DNA from: Pseudarthrobacter siccitolerans
Lineage (GTDB): Bacteria > Actinomycetota > Actinomycetes > Actinomycetales > Micrococcaceae
Reading direction: 5' to 3'
NCBI RefSeq assembly: GCF_030823375.1
Contig: NZ_JAUSXB010000001.1
Location: 3,720,001-3,784,000, forward strand
DNA length: 64,000 nt
Part shown: positions 52,267 to 60,526 of the stretch, piece after piece
Layout: each line of letters starts with the position of its first letter
Numbering within the stretch: the stretch's first letter is position 1
Position numbers and translations under genes: made by a program
Notes under the pieces: model-generated
Seen by the model: only the letters and a program-made list of their open reading frames with translations
What the model was told of the DNA's origin: nothing
The model's database searches: none

Positions 52267-53250
52267 GTGAAAGGCGTCTTGCTTCGCTGCCTGCTTGGAG
52301 CCTTAGTCGTCACGCTCGTCCTTCCCGCGATGGGATTTTCTGCCCTGGGGTTTGCCCGCGGACAATTGATCGTTCGCGCCAGCGACGACCAAAAAGAGGA
52401 TCCAAAAGCGCCCCCACCAAAAGGTGTATGGTCAGCGACCGGAACTGACATCATCGGCTGGGCTCGGGACTCGGTCACAGGTGACTTTGCTCCACTGTCG
52501 CCCGGCGCGGTAAACACTGACCCCAACGAATACAAGTACGAACTGCAGTGCCACCTCGGCGGGGGCGACTTCGATACCCCTTGTCTCGCCCGGCAGGTCG
52601 AGTGCAACGACGGGCCCGACGGTGAAGAAGGCATTCCGGTCATGTGGTACTCAAGGCCGCGCGGTGTTCCGGGAGCCGTTTGGGCGATCCACTCCGGCCC
52701 GACCTGTCTTTACGATGCAAAGCCGGAGGACCTGCTGCCCCGCATTGCCGCCGATATTCAGCGGCAGTTCCAAAGCCTCCCCGTAAATGCCGGAACGGTG
52801 GTGGCGCAGCCCAGCCCGCACACACTGCGGGGCGCCGAAACGAACTTCTATGCCGAAGCCGTGGAACAGCAGTTTGACGTCACCATGTTCGGCCAGCAGG
52901 TTCACATCGTCGCCACGCCGGTCCAGTACACCTGGAGCTACGGCGACGGCACGGTCTTCGGGCCCCAGCCCTCGATGGGAGGCCCGCTGCCGCAGGACCG
53001 ATGGGGTGAAAAGACCCGGACAAGCCATCCGTACGGCGCTACCGGCGACTTCCAGGTTGTGTTGACCACCTCCTTCCAAGGAACGTACTCGGTCAACGCT
53101 GGCCCGCCGTTGCCCATCCCGGGCCAAGGGCAATTCAATGCACCGCCACAAACCATCAGCGTATGGCGGTCGCTCACCCGGAACTACGCCGACGACTGCA
53201 ACGCCAACCCCCAGGGCCAGGGCTGCCCGGGAGTTGGGGCAACGCGCTAG
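52267..53250 (+). CDS. Secreted protein with PKD-like domain
   Basis: 327 aa. N-terminal signal peptide (LLRCLLGALVVTLVLPAMGFSALGFA). The middle region has paired Cys (LQCHLGGGDFDTPCLARQVEC, GPTCLYD). Residues ~215-290 resemble a PKD/Ig-like fold (VQYTWSYGDGTVFGP, SHPYGATGDFQVVLTTSF). GTG start at 52267, 2 nt after the DUF6318 stop, suggests coupling. Probably extracellular and acting with the lipoprotein upstream; no enzymatic motif seen. Confidence 0.75.
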   Translation: MKGVLLRCLLGALVVTLVLPAMGFSALGFARGQLIVRASDDQKEDPKAPPPKGVWSATGTDIIGWARDSVTGDFAPLSPGAVNTDPNEYKYELQCHLGGGDFDTPCLARQVECNDGPDGEEGIPVMWYSRPRGVPGAVWAIHSGPTCLYDAKPEDLLPRIAADIQRQFQSLPVNAGTVVAQPSPHTLRGAETNFYAEAVEQQFDVTMFGQQVHIVATPVQYTWSYGDGTVFGPQPSMGGPLPQDRWGEKTRTSHPYGATGDFQVVLTTSFQGTYSVNAGPPLPIPGQGQFNAPPQTISVWRSLTRNYADDCNANPQGQGCPGVGATR

Positions 53251-53427
53251 GGGCTCGCGGTCAGCAGAACCCGATCACGGTGCAGCGCGACCCGCGCACC
53301 CACCGGAGCACAAGCCACAGCACCACGCGCCGCCGGACGCTGTGTGATTCGCGCCGCAGCCGGAATAGTTGCTCACGCCTCCCAGTTGGGCCTAACAGAA
53401 CGTTGGAAACATCGAAAGGAACCGCGC

Positions 53428-54498
53428 ATGCTGTTTTCCCCTCTGGCCCTTGGCGAACTTGAACTCCCGAACCGACTTGTGATGGCGCCCCTGACGCGGC
53501 TGCGCGCAGGCGAAGAAGGTATTCCGGGCCCCCTGCTCGCCGAGCACTACCGCCAGCGGGCCTCCCTGGGCTTGATCGTCAGTGAAGGAACCTACCCCAG
53601 CATCGCGGGCCGTTCCTACCCCGGCCAGCCCGGCATCGTCACCGAGGAGCAGATCGCCGGCTGGAAGACGGTTGCCGACGCTGTCCATGCCGAAGGCGGA
53701 CGCATGTTCGCGCAGATCATGCACGGCGGCAGGGTTTCGCACCCGGACATTACGGGCGGCCGCACCATCGTCGCCCCCAGCGCCGTTGCCATCGAGGGCG
53801 ATGTCCGCACCCCGTCCGGCAAGCAGCCGTACCCTGTCCCGCACGCGCTGACCACCGATGAACTGCCGCTCGTGATGCGGGAAATCGTCGACGCCTCGCT
53901 GAACGCTATCGAAGCCGGCTTTGACGGCGTGGAGCTGCACTCAGCCAACGGCTACCTCCTGCACGAGTTCCTGGCGCCGAACTCCAACGTCCGCACGGAC
54001 AGCTACGGCGGTTCCCCTGAAAACCGGGCGCGGTTCGTCATCGAGACGGTCAACGCCGTCGTCGCAGCAATCGGAGCCAGCCGCGTGGGTATCCGCATTT
54101 CGCCCGAGCACAACGTCCAGGGCATCGCCGAAGTCGATACCGCAGACGTCCGCGCCACCTACGAGGTGCTCGTGGACAGCATCGCCCCCCTGAACCTCGC
54201 CTACCTCAGCATCCTGCATCATGAACCCACCGGGGTACTGGTCCAGGACCTCCGCACCCGCTTCGGCGGGACCTTCCTGGTCAACACCGGCTTTGGAGTA
54301 GTGACCACCCGCGAGGAAGCTGTGGCCCTGGTGGCGGACGGCCACGCGGACGCCGTAGTGGTGGGCCGTCCTGCAATCGCCAACCCGGACCTGGCCCGCC
54401 GCTGGAACGAGAGCCTGCCGCTGAACGAGCCGGACCCGTCCACCTTCTACGCAGAGGGCGCAGAGGGCTACACGGATTACCCGGTGTACGCGGGCTAG
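53428..54498 (+). CDS. Old-yellow-enzyme family NADH:flavin oxidoreductase
   Basis: 356 aa FMN-dependent ene-reductase of the OYE/NemA/XenA group. LFSPLALGELELPNRLVMAPLTRLRA opens the TIM barrel; QIMHGGRVSHP, GFDGVELHSANGYLLHEFLAPNSNVRTDSYGGSPENRARF and DAVVVGRPAIANPDLARR are family motifs. ATG 53428 is chosen with GAAAGGA upstream; the earlier frame has no match. Reduces activated C=C bonds or nitro groups. Monocistronic; the 177-nt gap upstream shows no obvious operator. Confidence 0.93.
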   Translation: MLFSPLALGELELPNRLVMAPLTRLRAGEEGIPGPLLAEHYRQRASLGLIVSEGTYPSIAGRSYPGQPGIVTEEQIAGWKTVADAVHAEGGRMFAQIMHGGRVSHPDITGGRTIVAPSAVAIEGDVRTPSGKQPYPVPHALTTDELPLVMREIVDASLNAIEAGFDGVELHSANGYLLHEFLAPNSNVRTDSYGGSPENRARFVIETVNAVVAAIGASRVGIRISPEHNVQGIAEVDTADVRATYEVLVDSIAPLNLAYLSILHHEPTGVLVQDLRTRFGGTFLVNTGFGVVTTREEAVALVADGHADAVVVGRPAIANPDLARRWNESLPLNEPDPSTFYAEGAEGYTDYPVYAG

Positions 54499-54530
54499 AA
54501 CCGCCCTTGACGGCAACTCCTTAAGACAGG

Positions 54531-54563
54531 CGACGGCGGCACCCGGCTTGGGTGCCGCCGTCG
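54531..54563. terminator. Perfect hairpin between convergent genes (family B)
   Basis: CGACGGCGGCACCC (54531-54544) and its complement (54550-54563), 5-nt loop, then TCTGCTGC. Outer arm matches the hairpins at 6839-6887 and 28450-28501. Confidence 0.78.
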
Positions 54564-54727
54564 TCTGCTGCTCGAGGTGCTGTCCCGGCAGCGGGCGCCA
54601 AAGGAATCCGACCGCCTTTGGCTAGTGAAGTTGGCCCGCCGGGCTCCTCGGGGAAGCCGGCGGTGATCAGATGCTACTCCAGCAAATGGATATTTACCAG
54701 AGGCCCGTCGGGCCGACGCGGAAAGGG

Positions 54728-55027
54728 CTAAAGGACCGCCTCCCGGCCCGTTCCTTCAGTCATTACAAGCCTCCCGTCCTGGATGTTAACAAGGACGCTT
54801 TTGGGCTTTCCGCTGACCTTCGTGATCGCCTTCAGACCGCGGTTGGTCACCTCAACCCCCACATGCGCACCCTTCGCCGGCAGCTCTACAGACACCTCGT
54901 TTGCGATGCCGAGGATCGGGTTGGTGGAAACGTCCAGGTCCCGCCGAGCCTGCTTGCCGTTCACCGTCACGGTGATGTTTGCCTCCTCGAACCCCTCCTG
55001 AAACACAATAAGCAGTTCCCGCATCAT
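54728..55027 (-). CDS. Hypothetical small protein
   Basis: 99 aa, MMRELLIVFQEGFEEANITVTVNGKQARRDLDVSTN and so on; beta-rich, no Cys, no signal peptide. GAGGAAGAGG just upstream supports the ATG at 55027, and this strand is preferred over an overlapping plus-strand frame that lacks a ribosome site. No family recognised. Convergent with the OYE gene and divergent from tex. Confidence 0.62.
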   Translation of the reverse strand: MMRELLIVFQEGFEEANITVTVNGKQARRDLDVSTNPILGIANEVSVELPAKGAHVGVEVTNRGLKAITKVSGKPKSVLVNIQDGRLVMTEGTGREAVL

Positions 55028-55167
55028 GCCCTCTTCCTCGAGCGTTGGGTTGCCTGTGACGGCATTTCAACTACAGCACTTTGGAGGCGGCAGCGGAATA
55101 CCTTGCCGGAGGCCCCGCGCGATCAGCAGCAGTGGAGCCCGCAGCCCGCTTAGGGCAAGATGTTCTG

Positions 55168-57585
55168 GTGACCCAACTGCCGCAGGCCCCTTCCGTACCT
55201 CCGTCCACACACCGGAAACGGGAGGACGACATCTATACCCAGATTGCCACGGAGCTGGGGGTCAAAGCCTGGCAGGTCAAGGCGGCAGTGGAGCTTCTCG
55301 ACGGCGGATCCACCGTGCCCTTCATCGCCCGGTACCGCAAGGAAGCCACCGGAACGCTGGACGATACCCAGCTCCGCGACCTCGACGAGCGGCTGCGCTA
55401 CCTCCGCGAACTCGAGGACCGCCGTCGTACAGTGCTTGAGGCTGTTGCTGCCCAAGGCCAGCTGACCCCCGAGCTGCAGAAAGCCATCCTTGCTGCCGAC
55501 ACGAAGTCCCGGCTCGAGGACATCTACCTGCCGTTCAAATTCAAGCGGCGGACCAAGGCTCAGATCGCGCGTGAAGCCGGCCTGGAACCGCTGGCTGACG
55601 CGTTGCTCAAGCGTCCCGAACTCAGCCCGGAGCGCGAGGCTGCCAAATACCTGAACCCGGAACATGCTGTTGGTGACGCCGCTGCTGCGCTCGCAGGAGC
55701 CCGGGCCATCCTCGTTGAGCGCGTCGCCCAGGACCCTGACCTGGCCGCCAACCTGCGCGAGCGGCTGTGGACACAGGGCCGCATGGTGTCCCGCGTGAAG
55801 AAGGGAAAAAAAGCCGACGGGCAGAAGTTTGCGGACTACTTCGAGTTCGCACAAGCCCCAGCCGGCATGCCGTCCCACCGGGTTCTCGCCTTGCTGCGCG
55901 GGGAGAAGGACGGCATCCTTGACCTGGACCTCACCGAAGCGGATCCCACGGACGACGCCGCCCTCGCCGCCGCACGTTCCCGGTACGAGTCAGCGGTGGC
56001 CAAGTGCCTCGGCGTTGCCGGCCGTGGCCGTCCCGCTGATGGGTGGCTGCTGGAAACGGCGCAGGTGGCGTGGCGGTCCCGGGTGCTGGCCCGGCTCACC
56101 GCTGACCTGCGCGGCAAGCTGTTCGCCGCGGCTGAGGACGAGGCGGTCCGCGTTTTCGCTGCGAACCTCCGGGATGTTCTGCTGGCAGCGCCCGCCGGGA
56201 ACCGGGCAACGCTGGGCCTGGACCCGGGGCTCCGAACCGGCGTGAAAGTCGCTGTGGTGGACGGTACCGGCAAGGTCGTCGCCACCGACACCGTCTACCC
56301 GCACGCTCCCGCCCGGAAGTGGGACGAAGCGCTGGCAAAGCTGGAGCGCCTGGCGCGGCAGCACGCCGTCGAACTCGTGGCAATTGGTAACGGCACCGCC
56401 TCCCGGGAGACGGACAAGCTCGCCGCTGAGCTGATCAAGCGGCTGCCGGACGTTGACAGGAAACCGCAGAAGCTTGTGGTTTCCGAAGCCGGAGCATCCG
56501 TCTACTCCGCTTCCGCTCTTGCCGCGGCCGAGCTCCCCGGGATGGATGTCTCGCTGCGCGGTGCTGTGTCCATCGCCCGCAGGCTGCAGGACCCGCTGGC
56601 CGAGCTGGTGAAGATTGATCCGAAGTCCATCGGCGTGGGCCAGTACCAGCATGACGTGACGGCGTCGAAGCTTGACCGGAGCCTTGACGCGGTGGTGGAG
56701 GACTGCGTCAACGCCGTAGGAGTCGACGTGAACACTGCTTCGCCGGCCTTGCTGAGCCGGGTGGCCGGCGTGGGGCCGTTGCTGAGCGAAAATATCGTCG
56801 CCTACCGCAACGAGCACGGCCCCTTCGCCAAGCGTGCCGACCTGAAAAAAGTGCCGCGGCTCGGTGCGAAGGCCTTCGAACAATGTGCCGGCTTCCTCCG
56901 GATTACCGGCGGAACCGAACCCTTGGATGCTTCGAGCGTGCACCCTGAGTCCTACCCGGTGGCGCGTAAGATCCTGGTTGCCGCGGGCTCAGCGCCTGCT
57001 TCATCCTTGGATCCCCGCGATTTTGCGGACGGCACCTTCGGCCTGCCCACCGTCAAGGACATCTTGGCGGAGCTGGACAAGCCGGGCAGGGACCCGCGCC
57101 CGGCGTTTGCGGCGGCGACCTTCTCTGAGGGGATCGAGAAGATCTCCGACCTCAAGCCGGGCATGATCCTGGAAGGGACGGTGACCAATGTTGCGGCCTT
57201 CGGCGCGTTCATTGACGTGGGCGTCCACCAGGATGGCCTGGTCCATGTGTCTGCGCTCGCGAACCGCTTCGTCTCTGACCCCCGTGAGGTGGTGAAGTCC
57301 GGCCAGGTGGTCCGGGTGAAGGTGCTGGAGGCAGACCCCGAGCGGAAGCGGATTTCCTTGACCTTGCGGCTCGACGACGAATCTTCCGCCGGCGGGCAGG
57401 GCAGCGGAGGGTCCGGTGCGGGGAGGTCCGGTGCCGGGAGGCAAAATCCGGACCGTTCCGGACAGGAACGGCAACGGTCCGCCAAGAAGCCGGGCCGTTC
57501 CGACGGACGTAACGCCGCTCCCAGGCCAGCACCAGTGGATACCGCTCTGGCCGAGGCCCTGCGGAAGGCCGGGCTCGGTAAGTAG
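55168..57585 (+). CDS. tex: Tex-family RNA-binding transcription accessory protein
   Basis: 805 aa. Domains: Tex_N (KREDDIYTQIATELGVKAWQVKAAVELLDGGSTVPFIARYRKEATG), YqgF/RuvX-like (GLDPGLRTGVKVAVVDGTGKVV), helix-hairpin-helix (LLSRVAGVGPLLSENIVAYRNEHGPF), and S1 RNA-binding (GMILEGTVTNVAAFGAFIDVGVHQDGLVHVSALANRFV), with a Gly/Ser/Arg-rich tail. Cytoplasmic nucleic-acid binder linked to transcription and stress. GTG 55168 is preferred because the Tex_N sequence starts just after; the frame is open to 55081 but overlaps the promoter region. Confidence 0.95.
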   Translation: MTQLPQAPSVPPSTHRKREDDIYTQIATELGVKAWQVKAAVELLDGGSTVPFIARYRKEATGTLDDTQLRDLDERLRYLRELEDRRRTVLEAVAAQGQLTPELQKAILAADTKSRLEDIYLPFKFKRRTKAQIAREAGLEPLADALLKRPELSPEREAAKYLNPEHAVGDAAAALAGARAILVERVAQDPDLAANLRERLWTQGRMVSRVKKGKKADGQKFADYFEFAQAPAGMPSHRVLALLRGEKDGILDLDLTEADPTDDAALAAARSRYESAVAKCLGVAGRGRPADGWLLETAQVAWRSRVLARLTADLRGKLFAAAEDEAVRVFAANLRDVLLAAPAGNRATLGLDPGLRTGVKVAVVDGTGKVVATDTVYPHAPARKWDEALAKLERLARQHAVELVAIGNGTASRETDKLAAELIKRLPDVDRKPQKLVVSEAGASVYSASALAAAELPGMDVSLRGAVSIARRLQDPLAELVKIDPKSIGVGQYQHDVTASKLDRSLDAVVEDCVNAVGVDVNTASPALLSRVAGVGPLLSENIVAYRNEHGPFAKRADLKKVPRLGAKAFEQCAGFLRITGGTEPLDASSVHPESYPVARKILVAAGSAPASSLDPRDFADGTFGLPTVKDILAELDKPGRDPRPAFAAATFSEGIEKISDLKPGMILEGTVTNVAAFGAFIDVGVHQDGLVHVSALANRFVSDPREVVKSGQVVRVKVLEADPERKRISLTLRLDDESSAGGQGSGGSGAGRSGAGRQNPDRSGQERQRSAKKPGRSDGRNAAPRPAPVDTALAEALRKAGLGK

Positions 57586-57707
57586 CCATTTTTGCCCCCG
57601 GGGGAGGGCTTCCCTGTGCTCGGGCAAGGGGCGGGCGCCCACACATTTATTTCGCCAGGGCCGCGGCTGGGCTTTCGGCGGCGGTGGCTTTCTGTAAAAG
57701 TGGGTCC

Positions 57708-58028
57708 ATGACCTACTTCCTGGAGTACATCATCCCTGCCGCCTCCGCCGACGCCGAGTTTGAGTTCCCCCACGACGAGATCAACTCCGGCACGACGATT
57801 CCGTTGAGCGAGACAGACGCGGAGGTCGTACACACTCCGGAACTGCCGGCGCGGACCGGAATCATCGGCGCCACCGTACCGGAAGCAAAGCTTGAAGCCG
57901 AACAGCTGATCACCCACAGCCGCGCGTCCGAGGCGTCCTTGTATTTTGATCCGTCCAACTCCCTCCAGGCGGGCGTGGGCACGCTTGTTGCCACCTTCAC
58001 CGAAGGCAGTGGCTGGCAGGACGCCTAG
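57708..58028 (+). CDS. Hypothetical protein
   Basis: 106 aa, MTYFLEYIIPAASADAEFEFPHDEINSGTTIPLSETDAEVV; acidic, no signal peptide, no Cys. The frame is open upstream to 57684, but ATG 57708 is more likely. Ribosome site poor. Family not recognised; probably cytoplasmic. Confidence 0.55.
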   Translation: MTYFLEYIIPAASADAEFEFPHDEINSGTTIPLSETDAEVVHTPELPARTGIIGATVPEAKLEAEQLITHSRASEASLYFDPSNSLQAGVGTLVATFTEGSGWQDA

Positions 58029-58090
58029 GTTACCGGCGCTCCGCCGAGCTGCCCATACGGCAGCGAACGACGGCGGAGCCCCCATGCTCC

Positions 58091-58126
58091 ATGAGGTCAC
58101 CGCGCGTGCACGCGCGGTGACCTCAT
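58091..58126. terminator. Perfect 36-bp palindrome
   Basis: ATGAGGTCACCGCGCGTG (58091-58108) and its exact complement to 58126, with no unpaired loop. Likely terminator after the hypothetical gene and boundary before the polysaccharide cluster. Confidence 0.75.
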
Positions 58127-58487
58127 TTGCGCTGCCCAGTTTCGGGATCCCCCGGGCGCGCCCGGTTTCGGCGTTTTGATGCGGAAACGGGTAAGTCCTG
58201 CCAGGGAGCCGATGTGGAACCCCTCACTCCACCACGGCCTCAGGAGGAACAGGCCGCATGATTAGTGGCTAATGAGGCACCGGTAACCCCAATGTACCTA
58301 ATGCGCCAACCGGCATTGCCCCTCCACCCCTAATCCTCCAAACAGGGGAAATTCCCCACGTAGGAAGGGTTATTAAAGCAAGTACCCACTACTGATGTTT
58401 ACACAGCGGGGCCTACCCTACGCTCAATTTACGAATTAGTTCCACCGGCCACTACCGGCCAAAGTTCTCTAAACACGCCATGAAGCG
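58127..58487 (+). other. 361-nt leader before the polysaccharide cluster
   Basis: No gene seen. Markedly richer in A/T after 58260 than the surroundings. It contains a perfect palindrome GGGGAA-A-TTCCCC (58345-58357), the A/T stretch TTATTAAAG (58370s), and a repeated CCGGCCA near 58445-58461. Probably the promoter and control region of the downstream glycosyltransferase operon. Confidence 0.5.
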
Positions 58488-59348
58488 GTGAGGGATTTGT
58501 CTATTTCAATTCAGCCCCCAATTTCATTCTCCAAGCCGGCGGCAGTACCGGAAAGAGCGTCCATAAGCGTTGTGATCCCAACACTAAACGAAGCCAAAAA
58601 CGTCCCTTGGGTCCTTCGGCGTATGCCTTTATACGTGGACGAAGTGGTGATTGTTGACGGCCGTTCCACGGACAATACGGTTGGGGTGGCGCGGGCAGTC
58701 CGCGGGGACATCGTGGTGGTGAACGAGCAGCGCAAGGGCAAGGGTGTGGCGCTGCGGTCAGGATTTGCCGCAGCAACGGGCGACATCATCGTCATGCTGG
58801 ACGCCGATGGAAGCATGGACCCCCAGGAAATTGGCTGGTTCGTTTCTCCGCTCCAGCACGACTATGACTTCGTCAAAGGCTCCCGATACGTCACAGGTGG
58901 GGGGTCCGAGGACCTGACTTGGCTGCGTCGCGCAGGAAACCGGGCGCTGACCGGATTGGCCAACACGGTCCTGCACAGCAACTACTCGGACCTTTGCTAC
59001 GGCTACATCGCTTTCCGGCGGGAGTGCCTGGAAGTCCTGCAGCTGGAATCCGATGGATTTGAAATCGAGACAGAACTGATCGTCAGGGCTGCGAAGGCGG
59101 GCCTTCGGATTGCCGAGGTCCCCAGTTTCGAACTGGACCGCATCTCCGGGGCGTCAAATCTCCAGACCTTCCGGGACGGCTGGCGGGTATTGGGCACCAT
59201 GGCCCATGAGTGCCTTCTGTGGGAGGCCCCTACCGCCGGCGCACGCCCCGAGGCGCTTCGCCGCGTGAAGTACGCCTACGCCAACGTGAGCTTCCCGCGC
59301 ACGCCCACGGATCCACAAAGCGTTCTTCCCGTCGTAAGCGTGGCATGA
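58488..59348 (+). CDS. GT2-family glycosyltransferase (polyprenol-phosphate type)
   Basis: 286 aa GT-A fold enzyme. SVVIPTLNEAKNVPWVLRRMP, VIVDGRSTDNTVGVARA, GKGVALRSGFAAATGDIIVMLDADGSMDPQEI (DxD equivalent DAD) and YGYIAFRRECLEVLQLESDGFEIETELIVRAAKAGLRIAEVP are the dolichol-phosphate-mannose-synthase-like pattern. No membrane helices. GTG start at 58488 has only a weak ribosome site. First gene of the cluster; the next starts 1 nt after its stop. Confidence 0.88.
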   Translation: MRDLSISIQPPISFSKPAAVPERASISVVIPTLNEAKNVPWVLRRMPLYVDEVVIVDGRSTDNTVGVARAVRGDIVVVNEQRKGKGVALRSGFAAATGDIIVMLDADGSMDPQEIGWFVSPLQHDYDFVKGSRYVTGGGSEDLTWLRRAGNRALTGLANTVLHSNYSDLCYGYIAFRRECLEVLQLESDGFEIETELIVRAAKAGLRIAEVPSFELDRISGASNLQTFRDGWRVLGTMAHECLLWEAPTAGARPEALRRVKYAYANVSFPRTPTDPQSVLPVVSVA

Positions 59349-59349
59349 C

Positions 59350-60345
59350 ATGGCGTACGTTCCCTTCCCAAGCGTGAGTGTGATCGTCTGCGCCTACACG
59401 GCTGAGCGTTGGAATTTGCTGCTGGGCGTCATCGAGTCCGTCCGCACGCAAACCCGGGCGCCCAGTGAAGTCATTGTCGTGATCGACCACAACGAGGAAC
59501 TTTACGACCGGTTGGCCGAGACCGTTGGTGACGTCACCATTGCCAAGAACACCGGCCCGCGCGGGCTCTCCGGAGCACGCAACACCGGCGTGGGCCTGGC
59601 TGACTCGGACATTGTCGCCTTTCTCGATGATGACGCCGAAGCCGCGCCAGACTGGCTTGAACGCCTAACGGCGCTCTATGACGATCCTGAAGTGCTTGCG
59701 GTAGGCGGTCGGGTGGAGCCTGTCTGGGAAGCTGGACGTCCCGGATACTTCGGTGAAGAGCTCGACTGGATCGTTGGCTGCAGCCATCGAGGCTTGCCAC
59801 GGGTTGCCTCCGAAGTCAGGAACGTGATCGGGGCCAACATGTCGTTCCGGCTCGACGTCATTCGCACGGTGGGCGGCTTCAACATCTCCTTGGGCCGGCA
59901 GGGTTCCACTCCCTTAGGCTGCGAGGAAACCGAGATCTGCATTCGGTCGACGATGGGCGCACCCTGGTGCCGCATCGTTTACGAGCCCGCCGCAGTGGTC
60001 CGCCATCATGTGCCGGCAAGCAGGGGATCCGTCCGCTACATGCTTTCAAGATCCTGGTCGGAAGGGATCTCAAAGGCCCAAGTCAGTCACGTCGTAGGGC
60101 ACAAGCGGGCACTCGGCCCGGAGCGCCGATACGTCCGCAGCATCCTGCCCCGGGCCATCTTTTCAGCCATAAATGACTGGAGCCATGGCGATCCTGCAGG
60201 ACTTGGCCGTGCGGCTGCCATAGTGGCCGTCGTGACGTGTACGGCGGCAGGCTACCTCCGGGGACGTCAGCTTGCGCATGTGCCCGGACGCCCCCTGAAC
60301 CACCCGGTCCTGGCCGGAGTCAGTCCGTGGCGGGAAGTGAAGTGA
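59350..60345 (+). CDS. GT2-family glycosyltransferase
   Basis: 331 aa. SVIVCAYTAERWNLLLGVIESVRTQTRAPSEVIVVIDHNEEL, GLSGARNTGVGLADSDIVAFLDDDAEAAPDWLERL (DDD metal motif) and GANMSFRLDVIRTVGGFN, then the CEETEICIR acid region and a C-terminal hydrophobic segment (AAIVAVVTCTAAGYL). Likely transfers a sugar to a lipid-linked glycan at the inner membrane face. Confidence 0.88.
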   Translation: MAYVPFPSVSVIVCAYTAERWNLLLGVIESVRTQTRAPSEVIVVIDHNEELYDRLAETVGDVTIAKNTGPRGLSGARNTGVGLADSDIVAFLDDDAEAAPDWLERLTALYDDPEVLAVGGRVEPVWEAGRPGYFGEELDWIVGCSHRGLPRVASEVRNVIGANMSFRLDVIRTVGGFNISLGRQGSTPLGCEETEICIRSTMGAPWCRIVYEPAAVVRHHVPASRGSVRYMLSRSWSEGISKAQVSHVVGHKRALGPERRYVRSILPRAIFSAINDWSHGDPAGLGRAAAIVAVVTCTAAGYLRGRQLAHVPGRPLNHPVLAGVSPWREVK

Positions 60346-60526
60346 CCGGGGGTTTGGGGCTCGGGATCGTCAGGGCCAGAAACCTGCACCGCGGCTTCGT
60401 CAACGACCTACTCGCAGCCACCGCCACAGCGACGCCAGCGCGGACAGCGTCCATACGGCCAACCCGGACGACACCGCCCGCACCAGCAGCACCATCCGAC
60501 CGACACCACTTAGACAGGGGACGACC

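Noticed and set aside
54671-55153. Plus-strand frame of 160 aa overlapping the 99-aa gene
   Set aside because: No ribosome site and no family-like sequence; the minus-strand gene has both a good ribosome site and protein-like composition.
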